A stretch of DNA of 64,000 nucleotides. Origin: Malaya genurostris (lineage: Eukaryota > Arthropoda > Insecta > Diptera > Culicidae). A program made the position numbers and the translations under genes. Positions 1 through 13,057 of this stretch are shown here, in pieces. The stretch is taken from the NCBI RefSeq assembly GCF_030247185.1, contig NC_080571.1:13237631-13301630 (forward strand), read 5' to 3'. The number at the start of each line of letters is the position of its first letter. The stretch's first letter is position 1. Under the pieces are notes generated by a model. That model saw nothing but the letters and a program-made list of their open reading frames with translations, was not told the DNA's origin and ran no database searches.

Positions 1-1946
1 AGAATTGATCTTTTGTGTTTTTGTAAATGAAAAATCGTCAACGAACTGCATTTTTATGATGAAACATCAATTTCTGTGAAAATGACAGCCTGTTATTTTT
101 AATGAGAATCATCGGAATGGTGTTTAAAATATGTGTATTCAAACATTCTTTAAATTTTCAGACGATTTTTTTTCAAACTAATGTTTTATTAAACCTGAAA
201 AATCTCGAAATGAATTTTACTTGAATATTTTCCAATATGGCATTGATAGTAACAGTAAGTTGAATAGAAAATGGTTCACGCAACGTAATCTCTTATATTA
301 GCTGAACAACAGAAAACATTAAATTGTTAATATTTCGAGAACATATGCTCTACGTTTTGTTTTTTATCAGTTTAAATTTTCTAGATGAATTAAAGCAATG
401 CCAGGTCTGATTTTTTTCGCGAGATGAAAAACGAATACAAATTATCTGATTGATTTGGTTTTTCATTGCGTATGTAATGCTGTATCTCTGCAACTTTTAT
501 GATTATATTATCATGTCTGCTAGTTTTGCGTTAATTTCGAACAGATGAACTTTTTTGCATGTTTTTAATTTTATATCATTGTTTTTCTAAAACCGTACAC
601 ACTGACTTAAAAATCCATGAAGCAGCCAAAACCGAGGCCAAAACTATGCGGACTCAGCAGAAAATATTTTTTACAAAAAAGTTCACAATTAAGCTTTTTA
701 TTTTTTCATTCAGTGGTTAGCCAAATTTTGTGCTAGGGCACATAACCGATTTTGATATGTTTAGCGGTTCAAATTGAACTGCCGAGTTTTGCATAAAGCA
801 GTTCAATTTGAACTGCTATGCACTGATGAGTCAAAGACGAAACGTAAACATATCATTATTATTTTTTGCCTTATTATTTTGATTACCAACTCAATTAACT
901 TAGCAAACGTGAAATTTTAGGAGTAAAATCTTATATTTACATCAAAATCAAAAAAAATCGACATTTTCGTGGAAGTTTTCGTTAATTTAATATATTGGAA
1001 AATGTAAAACAAACATTTATGATCTTTTATGTAGATTGAATTTGGTGTTAGCTAGAATTTGTAAAAATTTTATTGAATTCGAATGAACTTCGAAACTTGT
1101 AAGATCTGTAGAGTGAAATAATTTCGTTTTCTTGTAGAAAAAGTACGGGTGTTTAATGTCAGAGACATAACTAGATGTCGTGAATACGAATGAAATCGAA
1201 ACGCTTTCTTCTTACATTTGAATAACAATTAGTTGATCGATTGTGTGAATTGTGCTAGCTTCCCCTTCCTCACTATGAAAATTTGAACCGATGCGCCTAA
1301 ACAGAGTCGGTACTATGAATTTTATATAGCAAATCAACAGAAAGTTTCAACAACAACTACGAACTACAACTGGTTGAAAAAATGGCTTATAGCTTGTTGT
1401 TATAGTGAAGTAGAATTTCGCATAGTTCTTTGGGAATATGGTAGTGGTTCTAAAAAGAATAGATTCGAAGAATTCAGGATTTAGTAACTGGACCTGAACA
1501 CAAGAACTAAATTCAGAGCTTAGAATAGGCTCAGAATTCAGTTGCAATTTAGTTCCCGTGCCGACCGTGCGAAAAACTCGGCGAGGAATATCGGTTGCAA
1601 CCAAATGGATTTTATGTATGGATCCGGCATTCCAATACATGCACACGCCGGCAGCTCAGTCATCGCTGATGAGGAAAAAACGTCCCGGATCGGCCGTCCC
1701 GGCATAGTGCGAATAGATTTTAATTTGTGTTTCATTACAATCAGAGTATTTCAATGGACATGACAATTTCTAGAAATTTTTTCGGGCTTGCCTTCACGAA
1801 ACATTTTCAAGCAACGCCGGGTAATTCAGCTAGTATAATATATATCTACTATTTCACTCTTGAAATTTTAGCTGAAAGTAAATTTAGTCGATTGGTACAC
1901 GAAAATTCTTGAATGCGTGTTTAGCTAAGTCACAAAAAACTCTAAC
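1..1946. other. AT-rich intergenic DNA, no gene seen
   Basis: I find no convincing coding region here. Open frames near 1540-1760 overlap on both strands, have no recognisable domain and use ordinary intergenic composition. The only structured item is the inverted repeat at 762-818, listed separately. Confidence 0.6.
762..818. repeat. Long inverted repeat (hairpin)
   Basis: Two 21-bp arms (762-782 and 798-818) are reverse complements with one mismatch and are separated by 15 bases. Each arm is itself nearly palindromic around GTTCAAATTGAAC. No flanking duplication or known element was recognised, so it may be a small MITE remnant or a chance cruciform. Confidence 0.6.
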
Positions 1947-2286
1947 GGACTATTCACACATTTCAGTTCCGTGACGGTTCAGTGGAAGTGCCTTCAGTAC
2001 GCCGTCAGTGTTCTTTTTTTGTCGGAACCCTTCCGTTCCGTTTCCGTGCTTCTTCCGTTCCGGCACAGCAAGGCAGGGATATACCGACTTCAGTGGAAAT
2101 AAAAAAATATCGGCGACGACGAATTTGAGTTTGCCGGACGGACGCTACACTGACGGCGAGCCGCACTGAAACGGCACGGTACCGGATAGGTATGAATGCG
2201 CGTATAGAAAACGAATGAAATAATATCAGTATCCGTGCACAGTGTCATGCCGGTACTGAGCCGGACCGGATATGTGTGAATAGTCC
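1947..2286. mobile_element. MITE with 15-bp perfect TIRs, probable TAA target duplication
   Basis: GGACTATTCACACAT at 1947-1961 is exactly inverted at 2272-2286. One base outside each end lies TAA (left CTAAC, right CCTTAA), so the element probably includes one further imperfect base and a 3-bp TAA duplication. That would fit PIF/Harbinger-type MITEs. The interior is unusually GC-rich for this region, with repeated TTCCG/CGGAA words, and has no long frame. Confidence 0.7.
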
Positions 2287-4490
2287 TTAAGATTCAAACA
2301 TTTCTGTAAAAATACAAAATTTCTTGAGATTTTTAGTAAATATGATAGAATTTTCTGTTAACATTTTTCATTGAAGCAATATTCAATCGATTGGTGATCA
2401 ACAATGCCTAAATGTTCGATATGAATTTCATGCTAAGTGTCAACAAAGACATCATATTAACAAGATATCCAGCTCTCACATTTCCCGAACAAATCATTGG
2501 CAACATCCTTTTTTGAGTGCATGGTGCCCGCATCGAATCTCGTACATAGAAATAGGGGAGAGAAATGTCAAATTCGTGCGCGCCAAAACAGCAGCACTGC
2601 GCACTCATACACTTGACATGATATGTTGAATGGGATGCCGTGCGATGGCGTTGCTGAACTGAAGATTGAGATCGCTTCAAGCTGACAGGGTCTGGTGTCA
2701 AGTAGGTTTAATTTTATTTTAATTTTGTGGAATATCTAATTTTTGGATTTTCTTTAGTAAATTTCAAACTATTTTTCCCCGTTCATTATAGCTGAAATCA
2801 AATTCAATCGTTTGGTGTACAAAAATGCTCAGCTGTATTTAGTATTCTTCGAATACTTTTAATATTCTGAAATTTCTGTGAAAGTATCGAATTTTTTGAG
2901 ACATTTTCAGTAAAGTTAAAAATCATATCTTCTAAAACATATAGCTGATGTCAAATGCAATCTATTGGTATATAGAAATCCATATGTCTTCGCTTTGAAT
3001 TATTGCAAATTTTCTAAAGTTTCCAATACACATCGAAAGCTTGTAGTTTTACCTTGAAAGTTTTGCGTAGAGTAAAGCGTCAAATATAAAATCAGTTCGG
3101 TAAATCGTGAAAGGAAAAGTAAACAAAGAGAGGCTCTCATTTGCAGTTAGGCCCTTTTGTCGTGGGACTATCGATATGTCGAAAATACGAAGTTTTGGAT
3201 AACTTATGCTTGGACTTTTGGTTACCTTTTTGATCATAACATTCATTAACAAAGTGTAATTGAAAAGTTTGACGTATCTGTCTAATGATAAACAAATTAT
3301 CAAAATCGGACTTCTAATAGCTGAGATATGGCCAGCCAAAGTAAGCGTTCCCACTTTTTTTCAACAGGCTTTAGTTGGAACTTTTTATAATAACTTTGAG
3401 TAGAATATTCGGTTTTCCATCGTTTCGAATGGGTTTTACTCCGAATGAATTTATCTCTCTAATGGTAAAAAAAAATTGGAATCGGTCAAAATTAGCGTTC
3501 CCACTTTTTTATCCCCTTGGTATTCGGAGTGTTAAAATGAATAAAGAATTCAATTTGAGTATCCTGTCTGTTTGTCTGTGATCGTAATTCGCACTACAAA
3601 AAAGGTAGTAATAACTTTTAAATCGATTTTCTTCACCTCCGAGTTTACTTTTATTGCTGATATTTATTTTTTATTATTGGATTGGATAAATGAGAAAATC
3701 GTGACAAATCACAACAGCCGAATTATCCGAAATAAATGATACTCGATAGCTAAACATTCTAGTACTGTTTCTGTTTAAATAAATGTTGGTTCGAAAAAAA
3801 TCTAACCCAATCCGATTTCTGAAGATTTTACATTTTTAATCGTAGTTTACACTAAAATAAAGTAGTAGTAATCACTTTGAAATCAATTTTCTTCTACTGC
3901 TGAGTTTACTTTTGTTGCTGATATCTGTTTGTACCATTGCATAAACAAAAATATCGTTGAAAATCACTAACACCGATGTAAAAATTTTCGGGAGAACCCT
4001 CCCTTTCTTGGTTCCATTTTTCATTGGCAGGTGTCGTTACCGGTAATTCAGTTTCGCGGCAATGTGCCAATTCTAATTTAATTTAAATGACATGGGAATA
4101 AAATACGGGTTTCACATTCGTAATTGAATTGTGTTGTAATTGGAAAATTACTGTAATAGACAACAGAACTTTGTTATCGTTCCGGAATGAAGCGGAACGA
4201 TTTAAAAGATCAAGGCGACCAGTTGAGTATAGGTGGCAATAGTGAGCCCCTTACTTCCAACGCACGGCAAATTTAAAATTTACACAAGTTTTCGAAAAAT
4301 CTGTGGTTTGATGAAGTGTTGACAGTGATGATTCGAAATGACAGTCTAAATGCTTCAAGAATTTAGTAGTGTTCGTAGAATGACGGAGTTTCGGATCATC
4401 GATTGTAATTGGCTTTAGTAAATTAGAAAAATTCCGGTAGTTTGAAAGATAGTTACAGTACATAGCAGTAAAACGCAGAGAACAAAGTAT
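2287..4490. repeat. AT-rich intergenic DNA with degenerate direct repeats
   Basis: No gene was found. The phrase GCGTTCCCACTTTTTT occurs near 3342 and 3494 with similar surroundings. A block of about 120 bp at 3592-3712 recurs in diverged form at about 3848-3970. Both look like decayed tandem or dispersed repeats. The short frames in this stretch carry no recognisable domain. Confidence 0.5.
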
Positions 4491-7400
4491 TCACTCGTAA
4501 TTGAGAAAGTGCTCCCATTGAATCTTTGGACCTGTCACCGGTACAAGCGATTTTTCCGATCCGATTGTCTCGGCCAGTTCCTTCACCGGATAGATTTTCG
4601 ATAGTCGCGAATTTGGATTGATGGCGTAATTGAGATACAACGTCGATAGCTTAACGGTGGCGTATTTTGAACGGGACAGGAACCGGTCAACGGTTGCCTT
4701 CAAGGTCGTGTAAATGTTGCGCAGTTCGTTGGACAGAAGTTTCGTTGCTGTAAATCAGAAATAAAAGCGTAAATCAGAAATTTTTGCAGATGAACAATAA
4801 GTAACTACTTACTTTTGCTTTCATATTGGTTCAAATCGAACATGTAGCTGTAGTAATTCAGCTGAAGATATAGATCCGACTCGGAGTACGATTGAACCAG
4901 CAAACCTTTCTGGCAATGAAGGCAAATCGGGTTGTTTTTGGAAGCCACCTAAATTAAAGAGAACGGTTGATATTTTCTCCAATGCAGAATGAAGATTTCA
5001 GTTTACCTGAGAGTACAGTCTGGTGTTTTGATTGCAGATGGGACTATCGCAAACCATCCATCGTTGATAGAATCGCTTCACATCTTGACGGATAGCCAAG
5101 ATTAGTTCATTCACGATCGCCGGTAGATACTGCATGGGTAGCACAGTACAACTTTCGTTACAGCACTTTTCAAACACGGATTTGAGACGGCCGCCATCGC
5201 GCCGAAATCCACTGGCTACAGGATTTTTTACACTACAGGTGACACAAGTAAAATTGAACCGATGGCAGAGGCGATACTTTTGGGTAACGGTTTTCTGTAT
5301 AGTTTCGCCATCCGCGTGGCCACTTTCTCCGTCCCTTGCCGCACTCAAGCTGTGAAAACGTTTGGGATCCAAACCGAGACAAATTGCCAACCGGCAAGCG
5401 TCAGTCCCTTCCAGTGGCTCGCAGATACGGTACGCTACCGGATGCACCTGCTGTGAAAGATAGTAGTCAACATCCGGCTTCAGTTTGTCCTTGTTCGCGG
5501 GATCCTTCAATTCATCGATGTGGTAAGCTCGTTTCATGGGTGCAGACGAAGTTCCATCCTCGCAAATGATATATCCAACAACATCGCCCCGTTTGAAATT
5601 CCTGTTTCGCTCCTTGTTCATCCGCATTGCCACTGCCACATGTGGAAGCTGGGAGGTGTCCGAATATTCATTCAACGCTCTCGTCAGCTGCTTTGTGATT
5701 TCCAGCAACGAAGGAAACGTTGCCCCACTCAGCAAGTCCTCCTTCACCTTTTCCAGCTTCATGTGAATGTTTTCGATCCGTTGGTCTACCGGTTTATCGG
5801 AAAGAATTTCGTTCACAATGAAATTACCCGCAATCACCGCCAGTTTGGACCAATCTCGCCGAACAATGTCCAAACCTTTCAACTCTTGGGTACACTTGAA
5901 TTCGTCCCCAACCTTGGCGATCGAGACGGCGGCGTACTTTTTCTTCTTCAACAACAGCAGATACTTGTAAATTCCGTCAACGTCCAGTTCCAAGCATTTG
6001 TACGTTTTGTTCACGATCTGTTTGATGTTGGCCCCGATTTTGAACACCTGATCGTAATCGACGCTGTTGGTGTTGATCATGATACTGTCCGTGTCACCGT
6101 AGATAACCTGATAGTTCATCTTCTCGACGATGCTCTTGGTGTTCATCAAAATTTCCCGACCTTTCTGCGTGATCAGCGCCGCCATGTGCTGAGCATAGAA
6201 CCGCGATCGTACATAACCTAAACAACCGTACAGCGAATTGGCCGTCAACTTCAGTGCCTTCTGACGGATGTCGTACTGCATTTTCATTTCCGGTCCCAGC
6301 CCGGGTGCTTTCATCAGTTGTTTTACTGCCTTACGGCTTTCGACCAGTTTACGGATCTGCCGCGGCAGAATGCCCATCTCATCGGTTTGCAACACGACAG
6401 CACTTCCTTTCTCCTCGTCGGCGGCCGGCGGTAGCACCGTCGTGAAGCAGATGTTGTACTCCTGCATGATGCTTGGATAGAGCGAATTGAAATCCATCAG
6501 CAGAATGAACTTATCGTAGAAACCTTTGATCGGTTCCAGCACCAAACCGCCGGAATAGGCCGCTTTGTTTTTCGGTTTGCGCCGATCCGCTGCCGTTTCG
6601 TTTGTGCTCTCCTGAGTCGGACCACCTGCCGGAAACGAAGGAAAGTATTTTTTTCGGATTATTCGATTATTCAATAATCGATTAAATTTAGGTTGATTAT
6701 CAAGGTTATTAATCGATTAATCGATCGAAATTATTCGATTATAATTTTCAAACTAATCGATTGAATTAAATTCGTTACCAGAATTGTTATTCGATTTCTT
6801 GATCAATCAGTCACTTACCTGGTCCGGCCCGTGCCGCCTTGTCCGGCAGGATGTAATCTTTCTCATTGAACGCGTGCAACAGAAGAAATTCATTTCGCTC
6901 GGCTCGACCGCCGTGCAGGGTTCGATTCATCAGATTTCCAGCAATCTGCGTGATCTGCAGTGCCAGCGGAAGCACGTTCAGCTCGCACATCAACCGCATC
7001 GTGTAGAAGTTGTCCTGCATGGTCAGTCCGATCAGTTGTTTCAGACCGACCGAAGTCTCGAACATGCCCGGTATGTCATCCAGCAGAACATCCTTCCGTT
7101 CGCCGTCCTGAATCTTGAGCACTTCCGTGCACAGCGTGTTCAGATCATAGCTTCGGGATTTGACCAGTTCCTCCGCCGAAGTCTTCACGTCACAAATCAT
7201 TCGCCCAATGAAGAAATCGTCCACCCGGCGACTGGAGGGAGACTTCATCTTCAACCGGCCGATTCGAGCCCACTGTTGAATCTTGATTGCCATCAACCGA
7301 TGACAGATCAGATCCAGTTGGAAGTCATTCGTATCGTGCGTTACAACTAAATCCGGGTCAATATTTCCGTAGATCGACAGAAACCAGTTCAGCAGTGTCC

Positions 7401-9414
7401 GCTCGTTCTCACATTTAGTCACCTTTGTGCTCATCTTCGGATCGTTCGGATTGAAATCGTACGGCCAGCTGGTGCTACTGGGCCGAGTGACTCCGCAAAA
7501 GTGTCGATTGAACGGTGGATTTGGTGGAGGTTTGTTCAACGGGAATCGATCGTGAACAAGAACGGAAATCATCGATATTTCGTTTGCCCCTTTATTGAGT
7601 ATACTTCGCACATTCACGGCCGCAACGACCAACGGCGGAGGGACTGCAACGGTGACCGATGTCGTATCCTGGACCACACCCACACAACTAATGTCCGGTA
7701 CGATGAATTCTGCCTTGCAATAACTTAGCGGACTGTTATTCCTCTTAAAATTTTTCAACTCCATCCAGCAAGGACCTTTCACCTTACGTTCCAGAAGAAA
7801 CTGTTCAACGACGTTGGTGTTGGTGCCGAAAATATGCGCAATGGTTCTGTATTTCCGGTCCAAAGGTGGTGCTGGCAGTTTCGAGCTATAGCGAACTTCC
7901 AGATATTCGCACTGGCTCGGAACTTGCAGCTCACTCATTCCACTCGTGTAGGCAAAGTTTTTCGTGACTACTCTCGTTTTATACTTGCTCACTTTCAGTC
8001 GGGAACTAATGTCATCGCAAAACTCGTTGTACACATCCAACATGCTGACACATTTTTCCGTTTCAGTTCCACTCCGAACGTCAAACTCTTTCTCTCGCGC
8101 CAGCATGTACATACAACGGTCCACATTCTGCACGTGGATGCAAACCGACTGGAATTCGTTCGCTTTTCTGCCGGTTGCGATCTTGCCAAAGATGTAAATC
8201 TCCCCCAGACATTTGGTAGGATCCGTCCAAGCATCCCAGAACCAAAATCGCATCGTTTTATCATCTTCTTCCGCGGTGAGTGATCCTTCCGTAACACTTT
8301 TATCCAGTTCGGACACCATTTCGTCTTCCAGTTCCGCGACGCAAATGTTTCCCCAGCCGCTCAGAAGCTTTTCTGACTCCGATTTTACCGGCTCGGGTAC
8401 TGGACTCATGGAACGCTTCTGCGTAGGTTGACTTTGGCTACAAACACCGGTCAGATCGAAATCATCATCTAGAAAATCTTCGTTTATCTGTGACATATCC
8501 GTTTCGACGGGTGGAGGTTCGGTTTTAATTTCTGTTACTGCTTCTGACTTAAGCGGCTCTCGATTGATCTTTTCCGGTGCATCTTGTTTAGGCACCACCG
8601 GTTTAGGCTTAGCTTTCTGCTTATTATCCGTGGAGCTCTGTTTCAAAACTCGATCCAGCATTTCTTCATCGCTGTCATGTTCCTCCACTTTTTCCGTTTT
8701 TTTAATATTCTTACTAAAATTTTCCATATACTTCCGTATTTCTTCTTCCTTGTCCAAGGGTTTCGCTTTCGGGACCATTTTCATCGGTCGAATTTCTTTA
8801 ACGTACTCAACACCATTCTCATTTCCTTGCACATCGGATTTTATCTCTCCCAGAATATCCGCCAACACATCGTCGTCGGAGATTTTAACCTTCGTTTCAC
8901 GTTCTTTGTTGAAATAGTTCTTCAGTGACTTACGACCGGCAACCGGGGCGGATTCTTCGCGAGCTCGTTTCTTGCCCTTCTTGCTTTTATCCTTCATTCG
9001 ACTGGAACTCTCCGCTTCCAGTTCATCTTCGTCGAACACTTCGAGACCATTTTCGACGTATCCGTAACCGGATCCATCTGAAACAATACCGATCAGACGG
9101 AATCTCATTTCGACAACAATCCGTAACACTTACCATCCTCAACGATGTCATCCCGAGCCCGTTCGTTCACAATCCTGGCGTATTCATTCTCATCAACCTC
9201 GTCGTAAACATTCTTTATTTCGTCAACCTCGTACTTGTTTTTAACACCGGCCGCTTTTAGATTCTTGAGCCGTTCCAAGGCCGCAAAGCGACCATGTTTA
9301 TCGATTCGGCGACGTTTGCTCCTTTGATCCGAACCTAAATTGGAAAAATATTGAGCTCCTTTGAGTTTTTTATGCAAACCACCATACGATACACTTACTG
9401 GGCGATTCACTCAT
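4491..9414 (-). CDS. DNApol-alpha180: DNA polymerase alpha catalytic subunit (six coding exons)
   Basis: Catalytic subunit of DNA polymerase alpha-primase, which extends RNA primers at replication origins and on the lagging strand in the nucleus. Exons, in order of transcription: 9414-9399, 9334-9134, 9077-6819, 6625-5007, 4948-4813, 4747-4491. All introns are GT-AG and the joined frame is 4488 nt (1495 residues), close to the roughly 1460-1490 usual for the family. The N-terminal Pol alpha domain covers about residues 5-90, followed by an acidic/lysine-rich linker. The family B core shows DFNSLYPSIM (870-879, motif A), NSLYGCLG (about 955-962, motif B) and YGDTDSIM (1001-1008, motif C with both catalytic Asp). 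The C-terminal metal sites are C1286, C1289, C1313/1314, C1318 and C1351, C1356, C1374, C1377. The exonuclease-like region lacks obvious active-site residues, as is normal for Pol alpha. The start was chosen because MSESP splices in phase to the conserved N-domain. Intron 3 is enlarged by a repeat. Confidence 0.96.
6626..6818 (-). repeat. CGATTA-type AT repeat filling intron 3 of the Pol alpha gene
   Basis: This intron is 193 bp, while the gene's other four are 56-65 bp. Bases about 6655-6790 carry repeated ATTCGATTA/TAATCGATT words. One stretch, ATAATTTTCAAACTAATCGA (6740-6759), closely matches the element at 22807-23038, with one difference in that stretch. I see no terminal repeats or target duplication here, so the insertion mode is unclear. 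Confidence 0.65.
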
Positions 9415-9527
9415 GATTGTAACACAAAACGTTCGCAATTATTCATTAAATTAAAGAAATGCTTTCGAATTATCACCGAAATCACTTCAAGCGCAATCCA
9501 CGAATCCACAACTGACGTATATTTTGT

Positions 9528-9539
9528 TTTGGCGCCAAA
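9528..9539. promoter_or_regulatory. E2F/DP binding site (perfect palindrome)
   Basis: TTTGGCGCCAAA lies about 115 bp upstream of the Pol alpha ATG. It is the classic two-sided E2F consensus (TTTSSCGC on both strands). E2F control of the Pol alpha gene is established in Drosophila, so the site most likely gives S-phase expression. Binding itself is inferred from sequence and position. Confidence 0.8.
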
Positions 9540-9540
9540 C

Positions 9541-10196
9541 ACGTACACATATTCAAATTTTCTTCCACAGAACAGTATGACATCTGCATCTCAATATAAC
9601 TTTAAATCTTTCATTTTTAAACCAATTATTCAAAAATAAATGAATGTCGGACATCGTCGTGCTATGAACATTTTCAGAGGAATTCAAACTTTTTACTAAT
9701 TGATTCGATAATTGCATCAGAAAATTATTCAAACAGTTCCATTTTCATTACGATTGTATTCTATTTTTGATGCTTAGATGTCGCTTCAAGCAAACGACAA
9801 AAAGTGTCATTTGATAGTAGAATTTCCCTTTTTATTCGCTGCTGGCAACACAATTCAGTTTGTCTGAGCAGATTTTTCGTGTAGTATTTTGACAATTCAA
9901 ATCGACCGGAACTGCAGAGGTGCCAGAAAGTGGTTAATATCAGTGGCATATAAATACTTCATATTCCATCGGTGGCACAATGCATTCAATTGGCTTAAAC
10001 TGAACTTTTTAACTTTTTTTTGGTTCGCATACAGATGCAGTGTTTAAAAAATGTTCATATCTTTTTCATGCGGTAGCACTAACATAAGTAAACTGTTTTC
10101 TACCACAAAAACCGCACCGCAAAATAGCTCTCGCATCAGAAACTACCAATAGCAGAGTTGGTTATTCCTAGTCCGATGGCAGAGAACATTTCATTC
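9541..10196. other. Intergenic, nothing recognised
   Basis: AT-rich DNA upstream of the E2F site. Short open frames (for example 9761-9949) have no recognisable domain. Confidence 0.5.
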
Positions 10197-10204
10197 ACTT
10201 ATAC

Positions 10205-10733
10205 TAGAGTGACTATAATCAGAGTGGCGACAGCTGTTCGTTTGGAATGACAGCTACCAGTTCCAAACGAGCAAACGACCTGTCAATTCAATGTACACTC
10301 AAGCAAATTGAGTAGTGAAAATCATAAGGCAAATCTTATGATGCATCAAAAATCATCAAAATCATAATTTCATAAGATAAATATGAAAAATATACCTCTT
10401 CAATATACATCTCATCTATCACTATTATAGTTTTCATACGAACAACTTATGAACTTCACAATTAATGAGAGAAGTTATGTTTGTCATATAAATTTCGCAC
10501 AATGTTCCTATAAATTTCGTTTGAATTTCATAAGGCGTTTTATTGGAATTCCTATTTTCGGGATTTCATAAGGCGGTCTTATGATTCGCTTACGATATTC
10601 TTGTGGCTAAAAATCATACGAAATCATTATGAAATTCCATATATTTTTTGCCTGAGTGTAAGGCTAATGGAATGTTTTGAATTGTTGCCAACATTACGGA
10701 TGAGATGTCGTCACTCTGGTTATAGGCACTCTA
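10205..10733. mobile_element. hAT-like MITE with perfect 8-bp target duplication
   Basis: ACTTATAC stands directly before (10197-10204) and after (10734-10741) the element. The ends are imperfect TIRs of about 28 bp beginning TAGAGTG(A/C)CTATAA. An 8-bp duplication and a TAGNG start fit the hAT superfamily. No transposase is present, and a second MITE sits inside. Confidence 0.85.
10296..10658. mobile_element. TA-flanked MITE nested in the hAT-like MITE
   Basis: Ends CACTCAAGCAAA and TTTGCCTGAGTG are inverted with one mismatch over 12 bp, and TA flanks each side (10294-10295, 10659-10660). This fits a Tc1/mariner-type MITE. The interior is rich in CATAAG/CTTATG words arranged as inverted pairs and has no coding frame. 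Confidence 0.75.
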
Positions 10734-10741
10734 ACTTATAC

Positions 10742-13050
10742 TATACAATAATGTTCAATATTTTTAAAATTTAGAAAGTCCCATTTGAATTGAGACACGA
10801 AATCATATTACCAAGATACCCAACTAATAATTCGAATGCCTTATTGTTTTGATTATAATTCATTGGAGCTTTGTAATTTATTGAACAATTACTACCTGTT
10901 TATGACAACTATAACAAGTGTCTCTTTTGACAAGTAATATCATAGGTTATAACGCTTCTATAAAACCCTTTACCTAGACTAACAACTGGACTAAAAATAA
11001 ATCAATTTGTACTAGAATAAAACCATGCAAACACTCTTAATATTGCTGTCAAACATTTTCTTTGAAAAATTATTGTCAGTTAAATTTTTTCATAAATATA
11101 GTTTTGTGTGTGTGGTTCTAAAGTACATTTATGACACATTTGTTGTGGGCTATTCATGGCCGCCATTATATTATCATTCTATACCGTAGCATTTATTGAC
11201 ATCAAATAAACTTCGAAATGCAAAAACGAGGGAATATGATGGGCTTTCATGATTCGTTTCCAGAACGTATGCACAAGTTTTAACGCCACGAAATAGTTTT
11301 ATATAAAAATGACGATGAATTACAGAAAATAATTTTCATAAATCATGAAGACTCTTGCAAAAACCGCATTTATTGCAAGGCGATTAGTTGTATTTCTTAT
11401 TTTTATCCATACATTCACGATAAAAATAAAAGCGCATGAAGTTTTTACGTTCGGAAAAAGCCTCAAACTTGTAAATAAAATCTAACATATTCTTACTGAT
11501 TGCATTCAAAGCAGCCATGACACACACATAGTCAAGAAAAATATTATCAAAACGACAGTTTTTTCATAGCGTTCAATGTTGATCGTGAAGCTACTTTCAA
11601 AATTGGAGTTTTAACGCAGGTTCATGCTGACTCTTCAATTTGTTTTATAAACCTTATGAAAAATGGTCCAATTGGCAGGAACATTCTCTTATAAAGGTTT
11701 TCAATAGACAATAGAGTGTTCAATAGAGTTTGAAGTTTTAATGCGAGATTTATTATGTACCATTGAAGACAGCCACAAGTATTTATTAACATTAAAACTG
11801 TTACTGGGGTAATCAGCTCACGCGTTGAGTCGCATCAAGCTGACAAAAGTCTCACCATAGTCAACATCTCGAGCATTCGATGGACGATGTTCAAAACATG
11901 ATAAATGAATTTTTTTTTATTTTACCAACTCGAATTCATTTGAGACGTCTCAAAAAAATCTAATAAATGACAATAGAACGAAAAAAACACATGAAAAAAG
12001 TAATTATCCACATTTGAAAGTTCACGCGACGCAACCGACCGGACTTCTAAACTGCTTCTAGAACTTCTATACAGCGAGAAAGATCCGTAACTTGTTTTGT
12101 ACATTTAAGGGGAACGAAAGTGACAGCGTTTGATCTTCGAACTTAATCAATTGCTAAATAGTAGTAGTAGGGTTTCAAACAAGCCTAAGTTTGTTAAAAT
12201 CAGTTAAGCCATCTCTGAGAAAACTGAACGATAAAAATATCTTCGAAAAGTGCAAACACACACATGATTCATTGCTTCAACTGACTTCAATGCTTCGTGG
12301 AATTAGGTAATAACGAAATAAATAAATTCTAGTAGTTTTTACTTACTTATTTGAAGAATCACTGGATATGAAGCATAATCGCTCAATATCGTTCATAATG
12401 TAATTTGATATTGTTTCAAACATAAACAATCATTGTCATAGTTACAACACATCGAGTAATCAGACGCTTGTTGTTTTTCTTCAAAAGACTAAAACTGACA
12501 GTGAACCGAGCTCATCGAGGAGTTTTATTCAAATGAAATCGAAGACCATCCTATCGAGAGTTTATCTTTGATTGTATTATCTTACTATAAAGAAAGGCAA
12601 AAACCTCTTCCTAATAAACCTAGTGGTGTGATAATGCATTTCTTCTATCATTCAAACAGTCTCATTATGCATAATTTTTATCGCAAATTATCAAACTAAA
12701 CGAACACAAATTAATTCGGGATTGCTCAAATTGTCTCGGAGAATTCCCGAAAGCGCTTTGAAAGTTTCAGTCACTTTTTTTCATGAATACGTTTATTTCA
12801 TAGGCAATATACATAAGCTTTTCTTCGCCGTGGCATCCACAATCATAGTACATTAAACCTAATACATTTCGAATATCATATTAGAATGTTGGTATTCATT
12901 AGTTACTCTAAACACTGTTTTTATCAAGCGATTTGCTTTTATTGATTACATTAAATTTAGAAAAGCAAATTTGTACATGATAATATAATTATTTCAGGTT
13001 TGGTTGTATCAGTTCATCACTTTTATGCAATATCATATAGTTGGCTATAG
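10742..13050. other. AT-rich intergenic DNA, nothing recognised
   Basis: About 2.3 kb without a supported gene, RNA or element with clear ends. A few decayed words shared with other intergenic parts occur (for example AAAATCAGTTAAGCCATCTCTGA near 12200, similar to text near 47690 and 48330), which suggests old dispersed repeats. Confidence 0.5.
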
Positions 13051-13057
13051 GTTGAAC

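Noticed and set aside
5134..6480. Several plus-strand frames of 60-233 codons
   Set aside because: They lie wholly antisense to Pol alpha exon 4, lack domains, and mirror its codon pattern.
6784..9260. Plus-strand frames of up to 188 codons
   Set aside because: Antisense shadows of Pol alpha exons 2 and 3.
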